Shown piece after piece: positions 41,691 through 51,658 of a stretch of DNA of 64,000 bases. Every line of letters begins with the position of its first letter. Position 1 is the first letter of the stretch. The notes below the pieces were generated by a model that was not told where the DNA came from, ran no database searches, and worked only from the letters and a program-made list of their open reading frames with translations. A program made the position numbers and the translations under genes. Source of the stretch: Craterostigma plantagineum (lineage: Eukaryota; Streptophyta; Magnoliopsida; Lamiales; Linderniaceae); contig JAPQWV010000333.1 in the NCBI GenBank assembly GCA_027422505.1, positions 248,001 to 312,000 on the forward strand, in the 5' to 3' direction.

Positions 41691-42430
41691 GTGACGTTTC
41701 TGCTCTCTATGACTGATCGTTTCTCCTTAAGATAGACTTTGTATGCCTTCGAGTTCAGTGAATATCCAACAAAGATGCCTTCAAGTGCTTTCAGATCGAG
41801 CTTCCCAAGATGTTGGCGATCATTGGCAACAAAACATCGACAACCGAAGACCCTTAGATAAGATATATCCGGGATACGACGGTTATTCAGTATCTATATG
41901 GTGTGCGGCTGAATCTCTTGTCGATAGAAGCCCGGTTTTGCGTGTAGCAAGCCGTTTGGATGGCTTCGCCCCAAAGAGAGTGGGGAAGGCCGGATTGGAT
42001 GAGGAGAGTCCTAGCTGCTTCGACTAGTGTCCTATTCGTACGCTCAACGACACCATTATGTTCCGGTGTCTTCACGGCTGAGAACTGCTGGTTGATGCCC
42101 TGAGTTGGGTGATGCCCTGAGTGGCATAGAAAGCACTGAGCTTCTGATTCTTAAACTCAGTTCCGTTGTCAGTTCTGATAATTCGAGCCTTCTGTTGATG
42201 AAGATTTTGGGACGTAACAACAAACTCGATGATTACATCAGGAACTTCATCCTTTGTACGAACGAGTTTCGTCCACGTGTAGCGCGAGAAATCGTCAACA
42301 ATCACAAGAATATACCGTCTTCCTCCGAGTGTAGCCATAGGCATCGGGCCACAAATATCCATGTGAAAGAGCTCGAGGATGAGCTTAGAGGACGGCGTTT
42401 CCTTGGAGATATGAGACGAGCGCTTCATCT
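41691..42430 (-). pseudogene. Integrase, copia 3 (frameshifted)
   Basis: The first frame (42072-42428) has LELFHMDICGPMPMATLGG, VIVDDFSRYTWTKL and IIRTDNGTEFKNQK, the first two catalytic acids. The third lies in the frame at 41887-42075 (NGVVERTNRTLVEAARTLL). A short repeat, GTTGATGCCCTGAG / GGTGATGCCCTGAG near 42095-42122, duplicates sequence at the junction and explains the shift. The C-terminal part continues to about 41691 in another frame. Confidence 0.9.
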
Positions 42431-42970
42431 TCCCAATTCACAGGCAGAGCAGAGATGCTCCTTATGATAGGACAGCTGGGGTAGACCGTTGACGAGTTTA
42501 TTCTGACGCAGTTTGTTGATAGTCTTGAAATTGAGATGTGAAAGACGTCGGTGCCATCGATCGTTCAACTTGACTGTAGCACGAGAGAGAAGACATATTG
42601 GTCGAGAGGTCGTAAAATTGAGTACGTAGAGGTGAAATGTGCGCGTTCCAGAAAGAAGAGGCAGTCCCGAGGCATTGATAATGCTGCAGATGTCAGATTC
42701 GAATAGAACCCTGTATCCTTTGTTGTAGAAACGACCAATGCTGAAGAGATTGTAGCTCAAACCCTCGACGTAAGAGATGCCCTTGATCGTCAGTTTGTCA
42801 TGGATGAGATCGCCAGTTCCGAGAATTGGCGCCATTTGACTGTTTCCGAAGGAGACCCTTCCGAGATAGCGTTCGGAGAAGTTGCTCAACAGCTCTTTGT
42901 TCCCCGTCATGTGTGTGGAGCAACCTGAATCTAGATACCACACATGACAGACCTGCAATCATCAACAAAT
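42425..42970 (-). pseudogene. Protease and GAG-pre-integrase, copia 3 (catalytic motif intact)
   Basis: HVWYLDSGCSTHMTGNKELL carries the aspartic protease DSG triad. GAG-pre-integrase follows: LTIKGISYVEGLSYNLFSIG, then WHRRLSHLNFKTINKL and HLCSACELGR with its zinc-binding His/Cys. This 177-codon stretch is open, and it serves as the reference for the destroyed copy in copia 1. Confidence 0.93.
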
Positions 42971-44460
42971 GTTGAGTCCCCGTTTACGGACGGGACCTTC
43001 TTGCGATACATGTAAAATTTTCGTGCGCTTAACGGGAAATGTGGGGTCTAAATCAGGTTGTGCTGGATCTAATTTAGATTCCCCGTTGTGATTTGTTTAA
43101 TGTGGCGGGATTATGGTTTTTCTAACCCATATTTGCCAAACTTGTGCTTGCATGTACGGTGCCTTATTCACGAATTGGCGTGGGGGTTTTGGTTGTTGTT
43201 GTCGTGCTTCGGTTTTAGTCGTCTTTTGCTTGCGAGCAGTAGGTGACTTTGTATTTAGCGTCGAAAGGCATTTTCGCTTCGTAGGTTTAGACGAAATGGG
43301 AGAATGAAAAGGAGTCGTAGTGAAGGTTCGCTTGCTTGGTCGGAGTGTTGCGTGTACGTGTATTTCATATTCATGAAAGCGTGGGAGAACAAAGTCATTG
43401 CAGCAACACATAGACATAAGTTTGGTAAAAGGAAGATAAGTTTTGGCAACATAATTATCTACGTCCTTAAGACATTGGGATTCATTACATAAAGAGGAAA
43501 GACGAATATATGATGGTCTTTTCTTCTTGTCATCGAAGAGAGGGTTCTCCTTTATTTCATACGAACTCCCTTCCAGAGACGTCGAACTCACATTCCCTGT
43601 ATCCAATGGAATACGAGAGTTAGTGTTTGAACATGTTTCAGCTTCAGGAGTCATCTTCGCCATCCTCTTACATTTACATGTTTGAGAATCGGGTACTTGA
43701 CTCGACGTAGACGGTTTGTTCGTATTGTGAAATTGTTCTAGGGTAAAGATTTTGCTAAGTAGATCATCTCGCTCCTTCACGAAGGCTTTCCGCTCTATTT
43801 CCAGGGTTCGTTCTAGTTCTGCTATGACCAGAAGTTTCTCTGGGATATAGATGCGAGAAAGCGCTTCTCGAAAAGCAATTTCCTGTTCTTTGGTTGGGAA
43901 TGGAGTCTTGATGTCCTCAGAGAGTGAAGGTTTTTTAGTCTTATAACTAGCATTCAATTCTGTGTAGTCATACGCGATTTCTGCCCAAAAAAATGTTCTG
44001 TTCCCTCTTTTCTTCCGAAAGGACAACGGAGGAGGATCTTACAAATGGCATGAGCTGTGAGGGAGTACCCTTCCTCGTTTGTAGGAATGCAGTACTGTAC
44101 ATGTTATACCTTTTAACCATTATCGGCGTTGGTTCGCAATTGCTGGTCAGGCCGATTCCCATCCGGGTGTCGTAGAATTCTGTTTCAGCCGGTTGGTTTA
44201 ATTGATGTGTGCTTGTTCGTTTCTAAGGTGAAGTTGCTCTTCAAGCTCTTGCACCTTTTGGTACAGCCTAACTCTTTCCTTAGTAAGCAGTTCATATTGT
44301 GACGCCGTCAAGAGACGAGATGTTTCACATGAACTGATGGCCAGTGCGATTTCCTTAATCTTATTCCCACTTTGTTGATTCTTGTTTTGCAGACGTTTAA
44401 CTAACGCTTCAGAGGCAATTAGTCGTTCGTTTGCGCAAGCAAGCTCTTCTACTTTTTAAC
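42971..44460 (-). pseudogene. Coiled-coil linker between gag and protease, copia 3
   Basis: Contains IAYDYTELNASYKTKKPSLSED, which resembles ISCNYTELNNNYKTMKTTLSD in copia 1, then IAELERTLEIERKAFVKERDD, a heptad-like segment, and a basic tail (RKQKTTKTEARQQQPKPPRQ). The part at 44200-44460 encodes further coiled coil in other frames. Function unknown; it is shared by copia 1, 2 and 3. Confidence 0.75.
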
Positions 44461-45882
44461 TAAGTAAGGCATAGTTGTTTTCAAATTTCAGTTTAAGTTC
44501 ATCATAATCCCTAGCATCTATGGTGGATTTCTTAATGGTGTGACGGCGATTAAACACATCATCGAGTTGTGAAATTCGTACCTCAGACTCTGCGTTGGTA
44601 GGGGTCTTAGCAGTGTTCTCACTGGTGTTAACCATCTCCTCGTCCTCGTCATCTTCGACCAGCCTTTCCATGCAGCAATCCTCATCCTTAGGCTCCTCGT
44701 CTTCGGAAGTGTCGTTTACCCACTCAGCTTCTTTGAGAAGTTTCCCACTTTCCATTTTGTGGGTCATCCTGGCCTGGTCGTAGTAACCAGAGTCCTTCAT
44801 CCGTGGGGCGTGGCATTCCTTGGCAAGGTGACCTGACTTTCCATACCGAAAGCACTTCACAGACTTTTGAGGTGTGGATTCCTCCTCTTTCTTTATCGGC
44901 ATAGCTTCCTCCGTGGGAGTGGTCTTTTTGGTGCCGCTAAAGGTTCTTTGATGATTGGAGGAAGATGAGGATTTTTTCCCGATCTTCTTGAGACCATCTT
45001 TGTGAGCATTGCCAGCTGCTTACGTAGATCACGAACATCTTCATCAGATTCTGTATCAGCTTCGGATCCTGGAGAGGTGTCAGATACAACAGCTGGTTGC
45101 TTCCCTTTGTTCTGTTTGGCCTTAGAGGTGGAAGATCATTCAGCAGTCTTGTTCGAGAGGAGAGACAGCGGGTCAACTCGAGTGTTGGTAGACTGAGGTT
45201 GCACGTAAGGAGCATAGGCGGACAGGCTGTCGTAGAGGGCGTGAATGGAGGTGTTGGAGAGGTTCTTACTCTGAATCATCATCACCATCGCATTGCCCCA
45301 ATGTGGTTTGAGGCTACCAAGGAAGCGGTTGTTGATATCGAATTTGTCCCTCGAGATCTTGGCTTTCTTGAGTTCATTGATGACCTTCAAGTATCGGAGG
45401 TACGAGTCACGCAGCTCCTCTCCTTCATAGGCCTGGAAGTGTTCATACTGCGAAAGGCAGGCTGATTTCCTCCCCTGAGCACTCTCCGTTGTACCTGCCA
45501 TAATTTCCACGAGTTCATCCCATATTTCCTTGGCAGTTGAGCAGCACTCGATGTGCGCGTAGACTTCGTTGCCCATAGCCTGGAAGAGGTATCATTTGGC
45601 AGTCTCATCAGCCTGTTGGCGAGCCTCTTCTGGCTCATTAATGGGACCTCTTGGAGGGCGGCGTTCAGCCATAGGAGGGTTCGCATTTGGTTGAGCAGGG
45701 ATGATCATCCAGAACTGTGCTGGTCCGTTGAAGATGGAGTCCAGTAGGTACTGAGAGAGTGGTGCGCCTTTGCTCCTGATGAACGTGAGGAACCTGTTTG
45801 TCCATATGCCTTAATCGCCTTGACGCAGCATCGGAGGCCTGGTGTCGGAACCCACTGTTGAGATGTCATTTGAGGTAGCCAT
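44456..45882 (-). pseudogene. Gag polyprotein, copia 3
   Basis: The likely start is at 45880-45882 (MATSNDISTVGSDTRPPMLR), followed after a stop by RFLTFIRSKGAPLSQYLLDS, GPAQFWMIIPAQPNANPPMA, AKEIWDELVEIMAGTTESAQ and KVINELKKAKISRDKFDI of the UBN2-type capsid domain. A zinc knuckle in the 3' part (about 44815-44860) is CFRYGKSGHLAKEC, with Tyr for the second Cys. Stops near 45812 and 45590 and one after LLSNKTAE interrupt it. Confidence 0.9.
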
Positions 45883-46239
45883 GGTTGGTGCAGTCGAATC
45901 GTTCGTGGTTTTGATCTTGTATAGATATGAGAGTTAGAATCGAACGAGATAAGAAATATGAATTTAACGAGTAGAGTTTGAGAAAATCGTTTAGTGAATT
46001 TCTTAGAACTAAGTGAACGTGTGTTGGTCGAAAACGTATGAAGGGAAATATCTTGAAATTTGGAGTGGTTCTGGAAATTTAAAAACGAGATTGGAAAAAT
46101 AAATTTTTGTCAAAAATGATCTAGGAGAGTAGAACTGAATTATAAAGGATCAAGACTTGAATAAGTTCGAGAAAGCATTTAACACGAGAAAACTTTGTGG
46201 TTTGAGAAAACGTTTCAACATGGTTCGTGATTGCAAAAT
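45883..46239 (-). other. Copia 3 leader, gag-proximal part
   Basis: AT-rich, non-coding; no distinct repeat. Confidence 0.5.
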
Positions 46240-46935
46240 AAATTACCCGCGAATTGTTTGAGAAATTTCGGTATTTGTGTGTGTTTAGAGGGAAATTCTC
46301 GGACAGAAAAAAAAATCTCAGTTGAAAAATATTTTCTCAGTTTGAAAAATTTTAGTTTGGAAGAAATTTCGCGGATTGAAGTGAGGTTTTTGGAAAGTTT
46401 CTCGGATTTGAAAAGTCGTATTATTGAGAAATTTTCTCGGCCTGAAACCTTTCTCAGTTGGAAAATTCTCGGATTTGAAAAATCACAGTTGGAAAAATGT
46501 TCTCGGTTTGGAAAACTTTCTCAGCTGAAAATTTCTCGGATTTGACAAATTGTCTCAGTTTCAAAGAGTATTCGCAGGTTTGAAAAACTTTCTCTTGTTT
46601 GCAAAGTTTCTCGACTTAGAAAACTTCTCAGTTTTGGGAAATTTTAGCAGTTTAAATAAATTCTCGGAATGAACTTTCTCGGGTATAAAATTTCTCGGAT
46701 TTTGAACGTAAGCAGTTGAGAAACAGGTGAAGTGAAACAGAAAAATTTCGCTACTTAAATAAATTCTCGGAATGAACTTTCTCGGGTATAAAATTTCTTG
46801 GATTTTGAAAGTAAGCAGTTGAGAAACAGGTGAAGTGAAACAGAGAAATTTCGCGGTTTAAATAAATTCTCGGAATGAACTTTCTCGGATATAAAACTCT
46901 CGGACTTGAACGACGTGACAGAAAATTTCGCGGCC
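46240..46935. repeat. Leader repeats of copia 3: AAATTTCTCGG / TTTCTCAG words
   Basis: Some 35 or more copies of TTTCTCGG, TTCTCAG, TTCTCGGA or AAATTTCGCGG in 700 bp. Embedded is a longer duplication of about 100 bp: segments starting near 46640, 46752 and 46856 share TTTAAATAAATTCTCGGAA and TGAACTTTCTCGG. No reading frame of interest. Confidence 0.87.
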
Positions 46936-47379
46936 AAGAACATGTATTCACTATTCCATTGCTGTCGCGAGTTTTATCAGAAAATCGTCCGATTTTCACT
47001 CAAATCTCAACCAAAATCACTCAAACTTGATCCAAAACTTCAGAAATTCTTCCCTAAACACATAATCGACCGACTTGTGGACTAAAAACAACAAAAAACG
47101 AGTCAAAATCGACCAAGAACTGAAACTGCCCGAGATGACCTTTTTCTGAAGATTTTGCTTTGATCTTGCTAAAAACTCGTTAAAACTGATCCAAAAGGTG
47201 TTCTAAAACACTTTAGGTATAGAATCAATCTGAGGAAAGGTTTTAAACACAAAAACGACGCATTAAAACCCCAAAACGAATTCAAAATAGCCGAAAGTGA
47301 TTTCTTGCCCAAAACACCTTTGATCTTTCTCGGAATCGAACGAAACGGGATTCAAATCGATATAGATCGATCCACGTTT
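46936..47379 (-). other. Copia 3 leader, PBS-proximal part
   Basis: CAAAATC/ACTCAAA-rich sequence like the PBS-proximal part of the copia 1 and copia 2 leaders. The last 60 bp (AATCGAACGAAAC, GGATTCAAATCGA, GATCCAC) closely resemble 6055-6100 in copia 1, so this stretch next to the PBS is conserved between the two elements. Confidence 0.6.
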
Positions 47380-47391
47380 GCTCTGATACTA
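47380..47391 (-). promoter_or_regulatory. Primer binding site, copia 3
   Basis: Minus strand TAGTATCAGAGC, one base off the initiator-Met tRNA site, two bases from the LTR. Confidence 0.88.
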
Positions 47392-47393
47392 CT

Positions 47394-47686
47394 TGTTGGT
47401 CCTGATTGCACCAAACAAGGAATTAAAGAGGCATGGATGGGATGAAAAGTGAGGGGATCTCCCCTTAAAGTGTGTGTATTGTGTGAAAAGTAGGGTTTGC
47501 CTTTTGATCTTTGATTACCTCGAAAATAGTGCTGGTAAAACCTTACCACATTAAACCTAGGTATTAAGGTCCAAACACTAATGATTAATCTAATTACAAT
47601 CTAGTTCAAAGCCCAAGCTAAAAGGATAATTACAATAGGTAACCCAAGACGAAAACTAATGACACAATCTATTAAATATCCTAACA
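47394..47686 (-). repeat. 5' LTR of copia 3
   Basis: 293 bp; minus strand starts TGTTAGGATATTT and ends CAGGACCAACA. The outer ends match the LTRs of copia 1 and 2. The flank on the right is AATTC, inside the Helitron rep frame. Confidence 0.88.
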
Positions 47687-49240
47687 AATTCCTTTAATTT
47701 TAGTCTAAAAACTGGAGCCGCAATGTCTGGACGATCTTCAACAAGCTCATGCAGAAGTAGCTCTCTAGTTATTTCAGGCCAGTTCGGATCACAAGTGAAA
47801 GTGATAAAAAAATCAGGAGGACCCATTGTACGACAAATTGCAACTGCGTCCTGATAATGTTGGATCATATTGCGTGGTCTACCGGTAAATGAGGAAGGCA
47901 ATATTTACTTTCTTCCAACAGACGTTGCATTAACATCACCGCTTGAAACAGCATCTTGAAGCCCTCTATATAATTCTGTACGCAAGCGTCCTTGGTTACA
48001 TTTGACGTAAAGAAGACGATATTGCTCAATAGCACAATATGCGTCAACAATAAATTGTTGGTACAATCGACCGCCTCTAGTTAAGCTATCACCATCCTCC
48101 TCCCTATTATGCATTCGGAATGCATAAAACTGTCTCATCGAAACTTTAATCCTTAAAGTACTCGAAGAGATTATTGGTATGTCGACTGACCAACCAATCT
48201 GTTCCATAAGGAAATAGCAGTGGATATTGGAGAGGCATATAAGCAGAATGAGTCTCATTTATCCTCTGTAAAGCACCACTGCATGTTTGTAGAATAACGT
48301 CTCTATGTCCCAATTCCTCAGTACAGTCACCTACCAACAAACCAGCGACTTCAGTTGATGTTGGACGCGTATTTTGTCTGCCTTCTCTTGCTTGAATGAT
48401 GCGTATACGAATATTTATATTGTTATTGTTCGACCAACATATCTCGAGCACTCCAAAAAACAGAAACATAGGGATTTACATGATTGAGCATGTGTTGAAG
48501 GTCACGGAGTATATCACCATTTATGTCTGAAGTGGTCGACGATCCCATAGCATTAAAGCGATTGGAAACCTCATTATCAGTGTCATATATATACAGCTGA
48601 GCAAATTTAGGACGAGTACCTGGTTCGGGGAGTAATGACCCGATTCGATGGTAATTGCTACCACCAATGCGAAACACATAAGGTCCCCTACCATCATTAA
48701 CACTGTTGTCGATCTGGCCCCCCATGAAGTGAATGCCAATAATGAATTGTACATTCGAATTTTGTCTTTGAAGACTGTTGTGATAGAAGGGACTGAAGGA
48801 ATGGTGGTGACACTGGAAGACTTGGTAGTCGTACTTGACCATTTCAAATCTTGGATTTCTCAAGCTACTATCTCGAACTTTCTCAGATACCCACATGATG
48901 GCATTGCAATTCGGGCACTTTGTATTTCTATGACCAATATCTGAGCGTTGCGAGAAAGAACATCTTCTACTTGTGGTAGAAGTTTCTACAAAGTTTTGTG
49001 TTGAATTGAATTACTAAATAATGAAAATATTGACTACGAACAAACATTTACAAATTAATAATTTTTTACCAGCTTGATTGCGGGATATAATAGGCTGAAT
49101 ATTGGCAGAATGCCTTGCACGATTATTGCAAAGAACTGTGCCTGAAAGCTCGAGCTTCCCGTTGTAGTGACAATTGATGCATTCGTCTTGCTTGAGTATT
49201 ATGATTTGGAGGAATATTGGATCCGCAATAACGTGCGTCC
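47687..49240 (-). pseudogene. Helitron replication-helicase, N-terminal part (split by copia 3)
   Basis: Minus strand encodes the Helitron-like N-terminal region: a CPNCNAIMWVSEKV zinc-type motif near 48880-48925, FMGGQIDNSVNDGRGPYVFR, NYHRIGSLLPEPGTRPKFAQ, LYIYDTDNEVSNRFNAMG, then the helicase-like N domain with GGRLYQQFIVDAYCAIEQ and, near 47770-47880, FTGRPRNMIQHYQDAVAI and FFITFTCDPNWPEI. Upstream, 49080-49235 encodes a likely first exon (RMHQLSLQREARAF), separated by an AT-rich stretch that may be an intron. Stops and frameshifts occur near 47900, 48170 and 48430. The frame is cut by the copia 3 LTR at 47686 and its Rep catalytic and helicase parts are absent. The protein would nick and unwind DNA for rolling-circle transposition. 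Confidence 0.87.
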
Positions 49241-51300
49241 ATAGTTATTTTATAGTTATTGACAATCTACGAACTAAAAGCATTAATTATTAGTAATGGA
49301 AACGAAAATAATGACGAAGATAAGCTAACATGTTTTTTTATTAGGGAACAAATGCCTTATATGGAATGCTCATTGAAAATTTTATCATCAAGGATAACAA
49401 AAAACTGAAAAGATAAAAAAAAAAAAGAAAAAGTGATAACTGTCATATTAAATGGCTTTGAAATTACCTCCCAAAAGTCGAAGACGTTTTTAAACTTTGT
49501 AGATAGCCCAAGTTGATTAGTAATACCTGCATATTTAAAGTTGAAGTACAGTGTAATGATAATCTTTTATTGTCAAACGTATTTGGTGTCGACATTACCT
49601 TTTGAAACTTGAACACTTTCGAAAACTTTATAGATAGTCGAAGTCGATTCTTAATACCTGCATAATTATACGAACGACATAAGTAATCACGTACACATAC
49701 ATGATCATATTTTTTGTACACATAATATGAGGAACTTATGTGGAACTTAGTGAATGCACGCACTTGTATTGTAAAAACTTCCATTAAATCAGTTTACATA
49801 CACATGAAGACATCGAAGGCATGTGAATACGGTAAACAAATATATATAAAGATGCCGAAATACCACAAATTACAACGTATTGCAATAGTACGCATACCTC
49901 TATATAGAACCTATGCAAGCTATGACCAAGAATAGGTTGCAATGTACGGAACATTAAACGAAAAAATACAACGGGAAAATAACTTGATTAAAATAACTGA
50001 TTCATGGATATATAATACGACTTAGTGAATGCACGCACTTTATAGATATGAATACAACTTGATTAATACAACGTAGAGATACAACTTAGTGAATGCACAC
50101 ACTTTATAGATAGTCGAAGTTGAAGTACAGTGTAAGAACTATCATTCATGGAATATCGAATTTTTTTATTAAAATAACTGATTAATTAAGAAAAAAATGA
50201 ATAACCAATTAAAAGTATTTAACAACCATCATCAGAAAATGCAACGGAATATTTTTTAAAGTTTTAACTTGAAATAAAATGTTTCTATATTAATTTTTTT
50301 AAAAATGTTTAATTGAAAATGTGAATACTCAAGAAATAAATAAATTAAATTAGTTTACTAAATAATCAGATAGATCGAGAAAAAAAAATCAGATAATAAG
50401 AACAAAATAAATATCTTCAATCATAAGGATTTTATCATTTGGACCAATCAGTTTTTCATAAAATATTTAACATGAAAAAATGAAATATCATTAAATAAAT
50501 AAACTAAAAATAGATAATTCACAATATAATTAATAGATGAAAACATATAATTAATAAATAAGCATGATTAGAAAATGCGACGGCGTATTTATATTTGTTT
50601 TCAACATGATTTATTAGGCAACACATGCATAATGCGTCATGATTATTGAAAACTAAATTGATTATTGCAAGTGTTCTTCAAACATTTCCAAGAACAAAAA
50701 ATAATCGATTTATAAAGAAATAAAACAATTAAAGTAGTTTACTAAATAAGCAGATTCATAAAGAACAAAAATCAAATAATAAGAAATATGATTCATGGAT
50801 ATATGATACGGAAAGAATTGATTAAATTAACAGGTTAAGTGAGAAAAAATATGATGAACCAATTAAATGCGATTAACATCCATGATCAGAAAAATCTAAG
50901 GCGTTTTAAATTTCTGTAAAAGTCAGTAAAAGCTAATGAAAACATTGAAACGCATCAGATTTCAAGTTGTAGGAAAAAAAGTAAATATTGACTAATGGAG
51001 ATGATTGTAGTAATGGGAGACTTACCTTGATTTGATCGTTTATGAAATTGATGTCGATGGATTCGTGAAGACGGATAGAATATCAATCTGGAAAATGAGT
51101 AAGATAAATTAGTTATCTTAATAATCGATATGGATAATTTACTTCTGCCTCCTATTAACATATGATTTGATGACCAAACGAAAGCTTATATATAATAGGT
51201 AAAGTTTGCGATAAACACATTATGCGTCACTTTATATGTATCTGGCACAAAATAAGCAAGTAAGTTTCAATAGTGATGTGAACGTTGATACCAGGAATGA
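49241..51300. other. AT-rich region with dispersed short repeats, no gene recognised
   Basis: About 2 kb, very AT-rich. Words recur: GAATGCACGCACTT (near 49753 and 50030) with a variant GAATGCACACACTT (near 50092), TATAGATAGTCGAAG (49631 and 50105), TTGAAGTACAGTGTAA (49540 and 50120). This may be the rest of the Helitron or an old duplicated segment; no Helitron end or TIR could be fixed. Confidence 0.5.
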
Positions 51301-51644
51301 TGTTGGAACCTAAATCGAATCTACGAAGAACGGATTGTAAATCTAACGAATTCGAAAGCTAGAGATCGAGATTTACTAATTAAGCTTTGGAGAGAAATGA
51401 CGAAGCTCAAGCAAGGGTTGACGAATTTTTCTCTCCAAAAATTTGCAATTCTTCTATTCGATATCGATTCCTTGCTACAACACACTCCTTATTTCCTAAG
51501 GAGTTCACTTATATATACCACCTCGTGGTATATTTACACAAGTAGTCCTTCAAAATGACTAATTACAATTTAGCCCAAGACTACTAATTTGCATAGCAAG
51601 ACTAAGACAACTATATTAATTAAATAAAATAAAATAGTCCAACA
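51301..51644 (-). repeat. 3' LTR of copia fragment 4
   Basis: 344 bp; minus strand starts TGTTGGACTATTTT and ends GATTTAGGTTCCAACA. Contains the TATATATACCA...TGGTATAT dyad (51511-51534), also seen in copia 1 and 2 LTRs. The left flank is AATGA; the partner flank is lost. Confidence 0.82.
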
Positions 51645-51658
51645 ATCTCCCCCTTTGT
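51645..51658 (-). promoter_or_regulatory. Polypurine tract, copia fragment 4
   Basis: Minus strand CAAAGGGGGAGAT directly before TGTTGGAC. Confidence 0.9.

Larger units (their letters stand above)
39421..47686 (-). mobile_element. Ty1/copia element 3, nearly full internal region, 3' LTR missing
   Basis: Minus-strand 5' LTR (47394-47686), PBS, repeat-rich leader, gag, coiled-coil linker, protease, integrase, RT and RNase H, then three PPT-like motifs. The expected 3' LTR is not found on the left. The right LTR end cuts the Helitron rep frame, so this element inserted into a Helitron. It is the most complete of the short-LTR copia copies, but gag, integrase and pol each carry breaks. Confidence 0.9.
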
